This document shows positions 41,950-50,099 of a DNA stretch of 55,425 bases, piece by piece. Each line of letters starts with the position of its first letter. The first letter of the stretch is position 1. The stretch is taken from the NCBI GenBank assembly GCA_045640985.1, contig JAZUFZ010000018.1:1-55425 (forward strand), written 5' to 3'. The notes beneath the pieces were generated by a model. The model saw nothing but the letters and a program-made list of their open reading frames with translations, did no database searches and was not told where the DNA came from. The DNA comes from Colimorpha sp045640985. Its GTDB lineage: Bacteria; Bacteroidota; Bacteroidia; Bacteroidales; P3. The position numbers were made by a program, and so were the translations under genes.

Positions 41950-43131
41950 TTAGTCATTCAGCCTTGTATAATATTTCCACCACAGGTCCGGAATCTCGTT
42001 CTGCATAGCCTGCTCATAGTCCCGGTATTCACAGGGGATCAGCAGATGCCTGTTGTAGCGGTTTCTCCGGTCATCATCGGCACAGGGCACCTCAACCCAC
42101 CAGCGGTCGCTCTTCTTGCTTTTGTGGAATACCAGTTGCAGGTCAGGATTCTTGAGTTCCACCATAAATCGTTTATAGTTCTGCGTGTCGCGATACGGAA
42201 AATCGTAAAGCCGGTTATAGAATCCCTCAATAAAGAACCACACCGCATGAGCAATCAGATGTGCTGTCTGGGAATGGCTGTCGAATTCCGGGTTCATCTC
42301 GTGGAAGCCTATGCAGGAAGTTTTGTCGCTCATTCCCGCAAAACGCGAAAGCTGGCACAGCTGTTCCCCGTAGAAACCGTGGGGGGATGGATAAGCGTTG
42401 GCTGGCGCATCGCTCTGGCGCACCGCTCCAATATCCACCGTTACCACGTCGGCATTCCTCATCAGAGGTTCCGCGCGGAGCATATCTCCCTGAATGGCAC
42501 CAACCCTATAGGCATCAAATTTCAGGTCATCCATAAGTTTTATGAACTCGTTCCCCACAAAATAGGTCTGATAGCCGATATTGGTAAAGTTGAACAGATA
42601 GTTGGGGTCCTGCATGATAATATTGTTCAGGTAACTTGAAGAATTCACCTGGTCTCGTGAGTCCATCAAATCGAACCTTGAATCAATGGCACAGATATTC
42701 ACAATCTTCCCCAGTATCTCGTAAGCCTTATATATCGCAAACGTCGTGTCCTGCCCTCCGCCCAGAACGATAACCGTCTTATGGCCCTCAAGCAGCTTAT
42801 ATGCCACATTGGTAATAGCATAATGGGTATCTTCCAATTCGTCACCTGTCACGATGTTTCCCAGATCTGCCATCTTCATACGGTCGTTAGGAGAAGCCAG
42901 CCGATACAGTTTCCTGCGGATTTCGTCAGCCGCCAATCCGCATCCCTCATTTCCTATGGAACCGCGCCCGTCGCATACCCCCATTATCACCAGGTCAATC
43001 CCTTCCAGATCGGGAAATCCCTGCTCCTCGGTATAGGATACAATCCGATTTGCCAGCGTATTGAAATTTCCATAGCCGTTCTGTACAATAACTTCTTCAT
43101 TCAAAGGTTGCAGATAGTCAGTCCAATCCAT
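41950..43131 (-). CDS. Arginase/ureohydrolase-fold protein with altered metal site
   Basis: This is a 393-residue protein of the arginase/agmatinase/formimidoylglutamase fold. The metal motifs are non-canonical: GGGQD in place of GGDHS, AIDSRFD in place of DAHxD, and TVDIGAVRQSDAP in place of SxDxDxxDP. Both metal-binding His residues are thus absent, while several Asp remain. A close relative pattern is widespread in Bacteroidota and is often labelled formimidoylglutamase. The altered site makes that activity doubtful. It is the first gene of a leftward series with xerC and hpf, and divergent from rnfA. Confidence 0.88.
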   Translation of the reverse strand: MDWTDYLQPLNEEVIVQNGYGNFNTLANRIVSYTEEQGFPDLEGIDLVIMGVCDGRGSIGNEGCGLAADEIRRKLYRLASPNDRMKMADLGNIVTGDELEDTHYAITNVAYKLLEGHKTVIVLGGGQDTTFAIYKAYEILGKIVNICAIDSRFDLMDSRDQVNSSSYLNNIIMQDPNYLFNFTNIGYQTYFVGNEFIKLMDDLKFDAYRVGAIQGDMLRAEPLMRNADVVTVDIGAVRQSDAPANAYPSPHGFYGEQLCQLSRFAGMSDKTSCIGFHEMNPEFDSHSQTAHLIAHAVWFFIEGFYNRLYDFPYRDTQNYKRFMVELKNPDLQLVFHKSKKSDRWWVEVPCADDDRRNRYNRHLLIPCEYRDYEQAMQNEIPDLWWKYYTRLND

Positions 43132-43154
43132 ATATCATCATGTTTTTGTGGTTT

Positions 43155-43257
43155 CTTTTCAAGAAACGTAAAACTCCCCATATTATTGCCCCGTAACAAA
43201 AAAAATTTGCCCATCTCGTAAAAAAGTCGTAACTTTGCACCGCATTTCTTGAAAAGT
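43155..43257. promoter_or_regulatory. 12-bp inverted repeats flanking the divergent rnfA/arginase-like promoters
   Basis: CTTTTCAAGAAA (43155-43166) and its exact complement TTTCTTGAAAAG (43246-43257) lie near the two divergent starts. The same 12-mer occurs at 11562-11573 just after the tRNA-Glu promoter. The core TTTC-N2-GAAA is itself a short palindrome. Confidence 0.4.
43206..43237 (+). promoter_or_regulatory. rnfA promoter
   Basis: TTTG at 43206-43209 and TAACTTTG at 43230-43237 are 20 bp apart and followed by CACCGC. The rnfA ATG lies 27 bp after the box. Confidence 0.8.
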
Positions 43258-43263
43258 GAATTT

Positions 43264-43854
43264 ATGGATCCATTAAGCCCACTCTGCCTCATCATCGGAG
43301 CCGTATTCGTAAACAACGTAGTGCTCTCACAGTTCCTCGGAATATGTCCCTTCCTCGGCGTCAGCAAGAACGTCAGAAGTTCCCTCGGTATGGGTGGCGC
43401 AGTCCTGTTCGTCATGCTCCTCGCCACGCTGGTAACGTATCTTCTGTATTATTATGTGCTGGTACCGCTCAATCTCGCCTATCTTCAGACCATAGCCTAT
43501 ATTCTTGTAATCGCAGGACTCGTGCAGATGGTCGAAATTGTACTTAAAAAGAGCGCCCCCGCCCTCTATCAGACGCTCGGAGTATTCCTGCCCTTGATTA
43601 CAACCAATTGCGCCGTATTGGGCGTATCGCTATTCGTTATCCAGAAAGAACTCAATCTTCTCCAGAGTATTCTTTATACTGCCGGAATAGCCGTAGGCTT
43701 CACGCTGGCACTTGTTATCTTCGCCGGACTTCGGGAGCAGATGGAACTCACCGGCGTTCCCAAAGGCATGAGAGGAGTGCCCATAGCGCTCGTAACTGCC
43801 GGCATTCTCGCCATGGCATTCATGGGTTTCAACGGAATTGTTCCTACGCTATAA
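43264..43854 (+). CDS. rnfA: Ion-translocating electron transport complex subunit RnfA
   Basis: This is a 196-residue membrane protein with six hydrophobic segments. It carries the RnfA-type first block VNNVVLSQFLGICPFLGVSK and the second inverted half with LITTNCAVLGV, each providing a conserved Cys. These features distinguish it from NqrE, which usually has a different first block. Rnf complexes couple ferredoxin:NAD+ electron transfer to ion pumping and are normally encoded together as rnfBCDGEA. Here rnfA stands alone, with its own promoter and no other rnf gene in 55 kb. The ATG at 43264 is chosen over 43249. Confidence 0.9.
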   Translation: MDPLSPLCLIIGAVFVNNVVLSQFLGICPFLGVSKNVRSSLGMGGAVLFVMLLATLVTYLLYYYVLVPLNLAYLQTIAYILVIAGLVQMVEIVLKKSAPALYQTLGVFLPLITTNCAVLGVSLFVIQKELNLLQSILYTAGIAVGFTLALVIFAGLREQMELTGVPKGMRGVPIALVTAGILAMAFMGFNGIVPTL

Positions 43855-44017
43855 ACCCATAATATCCATAAATTTCAATCATTTAGGGCCGAAATGCAAA
43901 ACAACAAAATCTGATAACGTAAAAAAAATGCAAATTTATAGCGTTGATATTTAGTGTGTTATAGATTTTTTAAGGATTTTTCACATATTTTATTTTTCTT
44001 AGTCCCGAAAATAGTAC

Positions 44018-44025
44018 TACTTTTG
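44018..44025 (+). promoter_or_regulatory. Promoter -7 box of the small lipoprotein gene
   Basis: TACTTTTG followed by CAC matches TAnnTTTG. The leader is about 48 nt. Confidence 0.65.
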
Positions 44026-44079
44026 CACTCCGAAATTAATAAGACAATTAATAGATAAACCTTTAAAAATTATCAAGAG

Positions 44080-44280
44080 ATGAAGAAAGTAATGTTTGCA
44101 TTGGCAATCGCCGGCATGTTCTCATTTGCAGCTTGCAACAACAACAACGAAGCAGAAGCAGTTGAAGATACCGTAATCGAAGCTGTTGAAGAAATCGTTG
44201 AAGACACCATGGCAGTTGAAGGCATGGCAGAAGAGGCAGTAGAAGCTGTTGAAAATGCAGAAGCAGTAGCTGAAAACTAA
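44080..44280 (+). CDS. Small acidic lipoprotein
   Basis: This 66-residue protein starts with a lipoprotein signal, MKKVMFALAIAGMFSFAAC, giving a lipidated Cys19. A short Asn run follows, and then almost only Glu, Ala and Val with a few Asp, Met and Thr. The low-complexity acidic part has an irregular EAVE repeat and is probably an extended or helical spacer. It has its own promoter and a strong terminator, so it is a single-gene unit, likely well expressed. The function is unknown. Confidence 0.8.
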   Translation: MKKVMFALAIAGMFSFAACNNNNEAEAVEDTVIEAVEEIVEDTMAVEGMAEEAVEAVENAEAVAEN

Positions 44281-44303
44281 TTATTAGTTCACTACGAAAG
44301 AAA

Positions 44304-44335
44304 AAAGGCTCCATCGATGGAGCCTTTCTTTTTTT
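44304..44335 (+). terminator. Terminator after the small lipoprotein gene
   Basis: This is a perfect palindrome, AAAGGCTCCAT with its complement, followed by a T-rich run to 44335. Confidence 0.92.
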
Positions 44336-44351
44336 ATTTGATTTCATCTGA

Positions 44352-44695
44352 TTATTCCTGTTGTAATATAGTCACTTATAGTGGGTAACTCCCTCCTATC
44401 TTCTTTTTATCTCCACTTTATCTTTTGTTCTAAGAAAAGGAGATAAAAAAAAGATAAACTGGAGATAAAAAGAAGATAGAAGGGAGTTACCGCAGAGCAG
44501 AGCCCTCGGTAGTGGCTCTGCGCCAGTGCAGCCTCAGCGACCGCGCGCAGGCCCAAACCAGCGAAACAATCCCGGAAAAGGATTATTACTGATGTTCTGA
44601 ACTGAGGCCTTCGCCTGGAGCTGGAATAACCCACTCACAGCCAAGGATTCTCAAAATAATTTTCTTTATGTAACTTGCTGATAATCACCCCCCCC
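44352..44695 (+). repeat. Family-1 11-bp-phased repeat, copy 3 (one unit shorter), with flanks
   Basis: The core, 44384-44491, is 108 bp: nine 11-bp units plus 9 bp. The left arm lacks exactly one TATCT unit relative to the 119-bp copies. The left flank carries TTGTAATATAGTCACTTATA. The right flank shares with copy 2 the block AAAGGATTATTACTGATGTT, the string AAGGATTCTCAAAAT and a run of eight C (44688-44695). It points toward the leucine-rich repeat gene. The interval 44281-44918 holds no gene. Confidence 0.9.
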
Positions 44696-44749
44696 GGAAA
44701 TCCGGCAGGAAAAACGTGGAAAACAGCATTGTGATTAAAAAAAATAGTG

Positions 44750-44757
44750 TATCTTTG
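44750..44757 (+). promoter_or_regulatory. Promoter -7 box of the leucine-rich repeat gene
   Basis: TATCTTTG followed by CACCG gives a predicted leader of about 155 nt. The leader holds a 12-bp direct repeat, CCAAGCCGAAGC, at 44768-44779 and 44796-44807, separated by a small hairpin (GCATA...TATGC). Confidence 0.65.
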
Positions 44758-44918
44758 CACCGTGTTTCCAAGCCGAAGCATAGAGGACTTATGCGCCAAG
44801 CCGAAGCGCTAAAACCTTAAAAACTGAATTTATGTGCGAAGCGGCTAATCAGGCTCACCGCCGACCACACGCGAATAAAAAGTTGCATCTTCAGGGCCTG
44901 CTAAAATAATTTAATAAA

Positions 44919-46730
44919 ATGAAAAGAATCTGTACGCTTTTTCTATTGTTTCTGAGTGTCGGCGCCATGGGGCAGAATTTTGTTTCCAATGGCATCGTGT
45001 ATGGTATCACATCGAGCAATACTGTAGAAGTACTGCCTTATTACGTAATGCTGGGCAGTTCCTATAGCGGTGCAATTTCCATCCCTCAGACGGTGGAGAA
45101 CGATGGCACAACCTATACCGTTACGGCTTTGGGCGAATCGGCTTTTGAAGGTTGTGGTAATGTCACCAGTATGGCCCTTCCGGCGACTGTCCGCCGCATC
45201 GGCTCCTACAGCTTCTACAACACAAACTTTACCTCGCTCCATCTGCCCGACTCGCTCCGCAGCATCGGCGATCACGCCTTTCTGTATTCCCGCGTGGGTT
45301 CAATCCACCTGCCTGCCGGTTTCGAGGAATATGGCGAATCAGCCTTCTGGGCCAGGAACCTGACCAGCATTACCGTAGATGAAGCCAATCCCTATTACCG
45401 ATCCATCGGAGGTTGGCTCTATAGCAAGGACAGTCTCACGCTCTGTGTGGTGCCCGACGGGGCATCGGGAGCTGTCAGCGTTCCCTCGTATGTGCGCCGT
45501 CTCGGCGATATGGCGTTCGGTTTCTGCCAGAATATCACTTCGGTGTCGCTTCCCGAAGGACTTAGTTACATTGGCTCCTTTGCCTTCAACTGCTGTGCAA
45601 TCATCAACAATGTCGTCATTCCCTCTACGGTGTCGAGTATCGGTATCTGCCCGTTTTCCTATTGTCCGCAACTCACCAGCCTCAGCGTAGCCTCTGGCAA
45701 CAGCCATTATGTGATGGACGGGCTGATGCTCTATAGTGCTGGATACGACACTTTGATATCGTGCCACAAGTCGAATGCCACCGTGACGCTGCGCCCCGGC
45801 GTGAAGGTTGTCGGAGGCTTTGAGAATAATTCTTGGGTGAGGAATATCGATTTTCCATCCAGTGTCACCGAATTGAGCGACAACTGCTTCAACGGCTGTT
45901 CTTTGACAACGATAGCCTTGCCTGCCCACATGAATAGGATTGGCTCTTTGGCCTTTGGTGAAAACAAGAAGCTTACCAGCGTTACCATGCCGCAAACCCT
46001 GTTGTCGATGGGTGAAGGGGCTTTCTCTTGGTGCGAGAAGCTGACAGCCGTTGTTATTCCCGACTCGCTCAAGATCATTCCCAAGGAGGCCTTTAACTCA
46101 TGTCCACGCTTGGCCTCCGTCATCTGGGGCAACGCTGTAGAAGAAATAGGCTATGCCTCCTTCTGGGCTATGGCTGCCACCGACCTCGTGTTGCCCGAAA
46201 CCTTGAAGAAGGTCGATGACATTGCCTTTGCGGCTTGCACCAACAATCTGAGGCGCGTCTCTTTCCGCGGACAGACGGATACGATTGGCGAGGCTGTGTT
46301 CCGCAATGCTAACCTCAATTATGTGCGTTTTACGTCTGTCGTTCCACCCACTATCACAGGCAACGGACCTCTCTCCGACATTGGCCGTCTTGACAGCATT
46401 ATTGTTCCCTGCGGCCATATCAACGACTACTTGGTTGATAGCTACTGGGGACAATTTGCCGACCTGCTTGTAGAGGACTGTAATCTGAGCGTGGAGGAAG
46501 TGTCAGATGCCAAAATCGAAGTCTATCCTAACCCAACCACGGGTAAGGTACAGATACAGGGTCTTTCTGAAGGGAACTGCACTATCGAACTCTTCGACAT
46601 GGCGGGACGCTCTCTCGCGACCTATCATACTGCCGCCTTCGACATCAGCCACCTGTCACAGGGTCTTTACATCGTCAAAATCCATACCTCTAAAAACCAG
46701 GTACAGCACATAAAACTCCTCAAAAAGTAA
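44919..46730 (+). CDS. BspA-like leucine-rich repeat surface protein with T9SS sorting domain
   Basis: This is a 603-residue protein. The signal peptide (1-18) ends at MGQ. About fifteen LRR_5-type repeats follow (about 65-460), each close to LxxIGxxAFxxCxxLTSVxLP, as in BspA and Treponema LrrA adhesins. The C-terminus (about 525-603) is a type A type IX secretion sorting domain: EVYPNPTTGKVQIQG, LFDMAGRSL, GLYIVKI and KLLKK at the end. It should be exported through the outer membrane and attached to the surface, where it may bind host or bacterial ligands. The long leader and upstream repeat element suggest regulation. Confidence 0.92.
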   Translation: MKRICTLFLLFLSVGAMGQNFVSNGIVYGITSSNTVEVLPYYVMLGSSYSGAISIPQTVENDGTTYTVTALGESAFEGCGNVTSMALPATVRRIGSYSFYNTNFTSLHLPDSLRSIGDHAFLYSRVGSIHLPAGFEEYGESAFWARNLTSITVDEANPYYRSIGGWLYSKDSLTLCVVPDGASGAVSVPSYVRRLGDMAFGFCQNITSVSLPEGLSYIGSFAFNCCAIINNVVIPSTVSSIGICPFSYCPQLTSLSVASGNSHYVMDGLMLYSAGYDTLISCHKSNATVTLRPGVKVVGGFENNSWVRNIDFPSSVTELSDNCFNGCSLTTIALPAHMNRIGSLAFGENKKLTSVTMPQTLLSMGEGAFSWCEKLTAVVIPDSLKIIPKEAFNSCPRLASVIWGNAVEEIGYASFWAMAATDLVLPETLKKVDDIAFAACTNNLRRVSFRGQTDTIGEAVFRNANLNYVRFTSVVPPTITGNGPLSDIGRLDSIIVPCGHINDYLVDSYWGQFADLLVEDCNLSVEEVSDAKIEVYPNPTTGKVQIQGLSEGNCTIELFDMAGRSLATYHTAAFDISHLSQGLYIVKIHTSKNQVQHIKLLKK

Positions 46731-46758
46731 CATCCTTGATTGTGTTTTGTGGTGTTGC

Positions 46759-47421
46759 TTACCAGTAGGGATATCCTGCTATGCCGTAGCCCCAGGGATT
46801 TCCCCATCCGCAAGGTGAATTAAATGTGTCGTATAGCAACCATGGAGGCAGCGTGCCTGCGCGGTCTCTTATGATGTTGAAGTCGAGCGTTATCCAGTTT
46901 CGGTCGCCTACCTGTAAGTTCATTGCGGCATGGAATCCGAAGGCATCTAATGGCAAGGATCCGGAGGTGGGAAGCAGCAAAGGACTGTATGCGCCTCCGA
47001 TGTAATACAGGTCTGCTGCCAACTGCAGGCGAGGGGAAACGTTGTACATTATGCCTGCCTCGGTTGCCATGGCAAGTGTGTTCCGTCTGCGGGGGGCAAG
47101 GTCTCGGGTGCGGGTTGAGACGCCTTCCAATACAGTAAATCCGACGTGTACTTTGAGCTTGGAGTTGATTTTATAGGTGAAGTCAGGCGCGAACAGTGTA
47201 TAGCTTCCAGTTGCGGGTCCTATGCTGAATACTCCTGTCTGGATGGTGAAATGTGGGTCGAAGGCCGGGCTTTCTTCTGAGAGACGGACGTTGAGACTGT
47301 CGGGAGAAAGGAGTCTCATACGACTGTATCTGCCATCCGGCAATCGTGTCCCGGCCGTGTCCGGCAGTTGCGCAGACAAGGTTAAGGGCAGAAAAAACAG
47401 CAACAGTAGTATTCGTTTCAT
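46759..47421 (-). CDS. Secreted beta-barrel-like protein of unknown function
   Basis: This 220-residue protein has a signal peptide, MKRILLLLFFLPLTLSAQ. It is beta-rich throughout, with alternating strands such as FTIQTGVFSIGPATGSYTL and YKINSKLKVHVGFTVLEG, and ends in a Gly/Trp/Tyr-rich segment (GWGNPWGYGIAGYPYW). A small outer-membrane beta barrel is likely. I chose the start at 47421 because the in-frame extension to 47511 overlaps the manA tail. It lies 10 bp after manA. Confidence 0.8.
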   Translation of the reverse strand: MKRILLLLFFLPLTLSAQLPDTAGTRLPDGRYSRMRLLSPDSLNVRLSEESPAFDPHFTIQTGVFSIGPATGSYTLFAPDFTYKINSKLKVHVGFTVLEGVSTRTRDLAPRRRNTLAMATEAGIMYNVSPRLQLAADLYYIGGAYSPLLLPTSGSLPLDAFGFHAAMNLQVGDRNWITLDFNIIRDRAGTLPPWLLYDTFNSPCGWGNPWGYGIAGYPYW

Positions 47422-47431
47422 GATAGTGGAT

Positions 47432-48667
47432 TTATTTTTCTTTGTTTTCTTTGCCACAATGGCATTGGTGGTTCTCTTCATCACAGTGGCATTCATGGCC
47501 CTCTTCATCACAATGACATTCGTGTTCTTCCTCCTCGTAATCCTCTTCGTCCATATTCATCTGCTCAAAGGCTGATATCCAGTCTGAGACCTCTTCGTCC
47601 TCATAGTCCTCCTCTTTGTCGCAGAATCTTGCTCCCCAGTCCAGATCGTTGCGGTGGATTAAGTCTTCTTCGGGTATCTTGGCGGGGTCTATGAAGATTT
47701 CCAGTAGTTTTGCCTCCCCTTCCGCGTGCAGTTCTACAAAGTCGGAAGTGGCAGGAACGAGTATCACCTCTCCCTCATGGAAAGGAACGATATGGTCGAG
47801 AGCCTTCACGGCGGCTATTCCCTCTACGCAAAGGTATGCTACAAAGGAATCCAATTTCCGGAAATCCTTCTTCATCGGTTTCGTCAGGTTGAGGATATTT
47901 ACCTGAAAATAGTCGCAGTCTGCAATTTGAGTGGTGTGGTTGGGCCGGTAGCTGTAATGGGTCTTTGCGTCCTTCACGGGTTTGAAGGAGAGGGCATCCA
48001 TGGCTTCCTGGGTATGGAGTTGCCGCAAGTTTCCCTGAGCATCCTTGCGGTTGTAGTCATAAAGGCGGTAGGTACAGTCGGAGGTCTGTTGTATCTCCGC
48101 CAGCAGGAGCCCTTCACCCAAAGCGTGGGCCCGTCCGGCGGGAATGAAGAAGACATCACCGCGCTGTACATTCTCGTGGTGCATGATCTCCTCAAGGTGG
48201 TCCAGAGCGAGATACTGCTGGTATTCCTGAGGGGTTACCTCTTTCTCAAATCCTGAAATCAGAGTGGAGCCTTTTTCGGCGTCAAGAATATACCACATTT
48301 CGGTTTTCCCGTTTTCCATGCCGCGTTCGCGGGCCAGACGGTCATCGGGATGTACCTGGATAGAGAGTTTCTGTGCGGAGTTGATAATTTTCACAAGCAG
48401 GGGGAATTCTGTGCCGTATCGGTCGAAGAGTCGTTCTCCTATCAGTTCTCCCATATAGATTTCGAGTAGGTCTGTGATAGTGTTCTCGGCGAGGAATCCG
48501 TTTTCCACTACTGACTCGTTGCCAGGCAGGGCGGAAAGTACCCACATCTCACCACAGTTTTCAAGTGGTGCATAGTCAAATCCGAGATCTTTTATCTTGT
48601 TGCCACCCCAAAGGGTGTTTTTATAGAGAGGTAGAAATTTTAGTGGATAAAGTGTTGTGTCTGCCAT
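47432..48667 (-). CDS. manA: Mannose-6-phosphate isomerase with C-terminal His/Cys-rich tail
   Basis: This is a 411-residue class I enzyme interconverting mannose 6-phosphate and fructose 6-phosphate. It has the zinc ligands in IQVHPDD, the Glu in KTEMWYIL and the His in IPAGRAHALGEG, and a LAEIQQTSDCTYRLYD block. The usual Bacteroidota enzyme ends near residue 325. This one continues for about 80 residues: a Glu/Asp-rich stretch and then three tandem 9-residue repeats of the form H-x-C-H-C-x-x-E-x (47444-47524). The tail looks metal-binding. The start at 48667 (MADTT) is preferred over 48679. Confidence 0.93.
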   Translation of the reverse strand: MADTTLYPLKFLPLYKNTLWGGNKIKDLGFDYAPLENCGEMWVLSALPGNESVVENGFLAENTITDLLEIYMGELIGERLFDRYGTEFPLLVKIINSAQKLSIQVHPDDRLARERGMENGKTEMWYILDAEKGSTLISGFEKEVTPQEYQQYLALDHLEEIMHHENVQRGDVFFIPAGRAHALGEGLLLAEIQQTSDCTYRLYDYNRKDAQGNLRQLHTQEAMDALSFKPVKDAKTHYSYRPNHTTQIADCDYFQVNILNLTKPMKKDFRKLDSFVAYLCVEGIAAVKALDHIVPFHEGEVILVPATSDFVELHAEGEAKLLEIFIDPAKIPEEDLIHRNDLDWGARFCDKEEDYEDEEVSDWISAFEQMNMDEEDYEEEEHECHCDEEGHECHCDEENHQCHCGKENKEK

Positions 48668-48735
48668 GGAAATTATCAATTATGAGTTAATAATTATGAT
48701 TTATCTTTAAGGATTATGAAACCGTCCATTCCGTT

Positions 48736-49695
48736 TCAGGGAGTGTGGAGAATCCGGGGAATCTGCCATTCCTGGAATCCTCGGGCGAGTATGGTGTTGT
48801 CGGGCTGGAGGAGAAACCGGTAGGGAAGGTGGGGGATCATCAGTTGGTTCATGAATGGGGTATCCCATCCCTGAGGTTGCTGGTCGAGGTATATATTGAG
48901 TACCATAAGGGAATCTGCTGTCTGGGAGTCCGATAGTGGGGATAGGTAACATGTATCGAGAGTTTTACCCTGTGGAAATATTTGTATCAGCAACATTTGT
49001 CCTGGGTGACTGAGGGAGTCCAGATGGATCGTGTCTCCTTTGGTGTGTGCCATACGTGGAGAGGTAATGAAGGTGAAGTCCTGCATTTTTGATCCGGGAA
49101 GAGATTGTTTTATAACAGGAATCTTCTGTGTCAGCATTTTGTAGTGCCAGGTATTGCGGGCTTCTCCGTCCAGGAGTGAGAACAGATGTTCAATCTGCGG
49201 GAAATCCCATTCCATTAGGTAGCTGTATAATAGGAATGGGGCAAATACTGATTGCGGATTATGTTCAATATATTCTTGAAGGCATGTCCCTTGCGACTGA
49301 CAGTCCTCTATCAGAATCCTATAGCTGCTATTGGACCGTGAGCCTCGGAGTGGGCTTTGTAATAGGGCAAGTGCTCCTTTGGTTTGAATCTGTTCGGGGG
49401 AATTCGGCTGGAGGTCGATAGTGATTTTTGAGGGCTCAATCCAGAAATATTGAGGTCTCGGGATGGCGGAGCCTTCAAGGCTGGCTATGGTAGGACCTTC
49501 TACGGTTCCTTCAAAGAATGCTTGTCCGTGTCTTATGGCTTTCTTTTGCTGATGGGTTGTCCCGTCAGAGAGATAAACTGTAAGAGTTAATGGAGCGGAT
49601 GAGGGAGAGGTCACCGCAAGCGAAAAATTCTGTGCACAGACACTACCTCCTGCCCATAGCAGAAGGCCTGAAAGAATACCTCTCCAGAAACTCAC
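48736..49695 (-). CDS. Secreted DUF4369-like protein of degenerate thioredoxin type
   Basis: This is a 319-residue protein with a signal peptide (1-21) ending SVCAQ. The N-terminal half resembles DUF4369, with GQAFFEGTVEGPTIASLEG and FWIEPSKITIDL. The C-terminal half looks like a thioredoxin-fold remnant without a CxxC site. Homologous Bacteroidota proteins usually have the active thioredoxin domain; here there is no redox pair. It lies 2 bp from the short lipoprotein gene and upstream of manA in the same direction. Confidence 0.75.
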   Translation of the reverse strand: MSFWRGILSGLLLWAGGSVCAQNFSLAVTSPSSAPLTLTVYLSDGTTHQQKKAIRHGQAFFEGTVEGPTIASLEGSAIPRPQYFWIEPSKITIDLQPNSPEQIQTKGALALLQSPLRGSRSNSSYRILIEDCQSQGTCLQEYIEHNPQSVFAPFLLYSYLMEWDFPQIEHLFSLLDGEARNTWHYKMLTQKIPVIKQSLPGSKMQDFTFITSPRMAHTKGDTIHLDSLSHPGQMLLIQIFPQGKTLDTCYLSPLSDSQTADSLMVLNIYLDQQPQGWDTPFMNQLMIPHLPYRFLLQPDNTILARGFQEWQIPRILHTP

Positions 49696-49697
49696 AA

Positions 49698-49904
49698 TTA
49701 ATAGGTGCGGTAGGTAGAACGATTCTTTTTATTGTTGCCTCTGATTTTGTAGTTTTTGTTCACTACGTGTGAGCGCGAACTTTGAGAAGTGTACATCTTT
49801 TCTCCTGTTTTTGAAGTGCTCTTGCAGCTCGTTGTGGAACCACAAACTACTACCAATCCTATCACCATCATAAACATTGTGAGAAGTTTTACTGCCTTTT
49901 TCAT
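49698..49904 (-). CDS. Small basic lipoprotein
   Basis: This is a 68-residue protein with a lipoprotein signal, MKKAVKLLTMFMMVIGLVVV, ending at a TTSC lipobox. After the Cys it is short, Ser/Lys/Asn/Arg-rich and probably disordered (KIRGNNKKNRSTYRTY at the end). It precedes the DUF4369-like gene by 2 bp and may be cotranscribed. The function is unknown. Confidence 0.7.
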   Translation of the reverse strand: MKKAVKLLTMFMMVIGLVVVCGSTTSCKSTSKTGEKMYTSQSSRSHVVNKNYKIRGNNKKNRSTYRTY

Positions 49905-50070
49905 GGTTTCAGAGTTTATATGTATAATATTGATATTCAGTTATTTTATTCGGTTTTTGTGTCTTGAAAAGACATACGAATACGAGTACAAAGTAACAAA
50001 AAAAAATTGGAAGCCACAAATTTTTTTAATATTTTAGCAATAATTTTATTGATATTTCGAATTTTCTTTG

Positions 50071-50078
50071 TACCTTTG
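50071..50078 (+). promoter_or_regulatory. Promoter -7 box upstream of the 83-residue membrane protein and efp
   Basis: TACCTTTG followed by CAA matches TAnnTTTG. The start of transcription would fall inside a small hairpin, ACTCG-AAAA-CGAGT, at 50081-50094, directly before the ATG at 50100. Confidence 0.65.
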
Positions 50079-50099
50079 CAACTCGAAAACGAGTCGAAT

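Noticed and set aside
47422..47511. N-terminal extension of the protein encoded at 46759-47421
   Set aside because: The extension is the manA tail read in another frame, and the internal start is followed at once by a good signal peptide.
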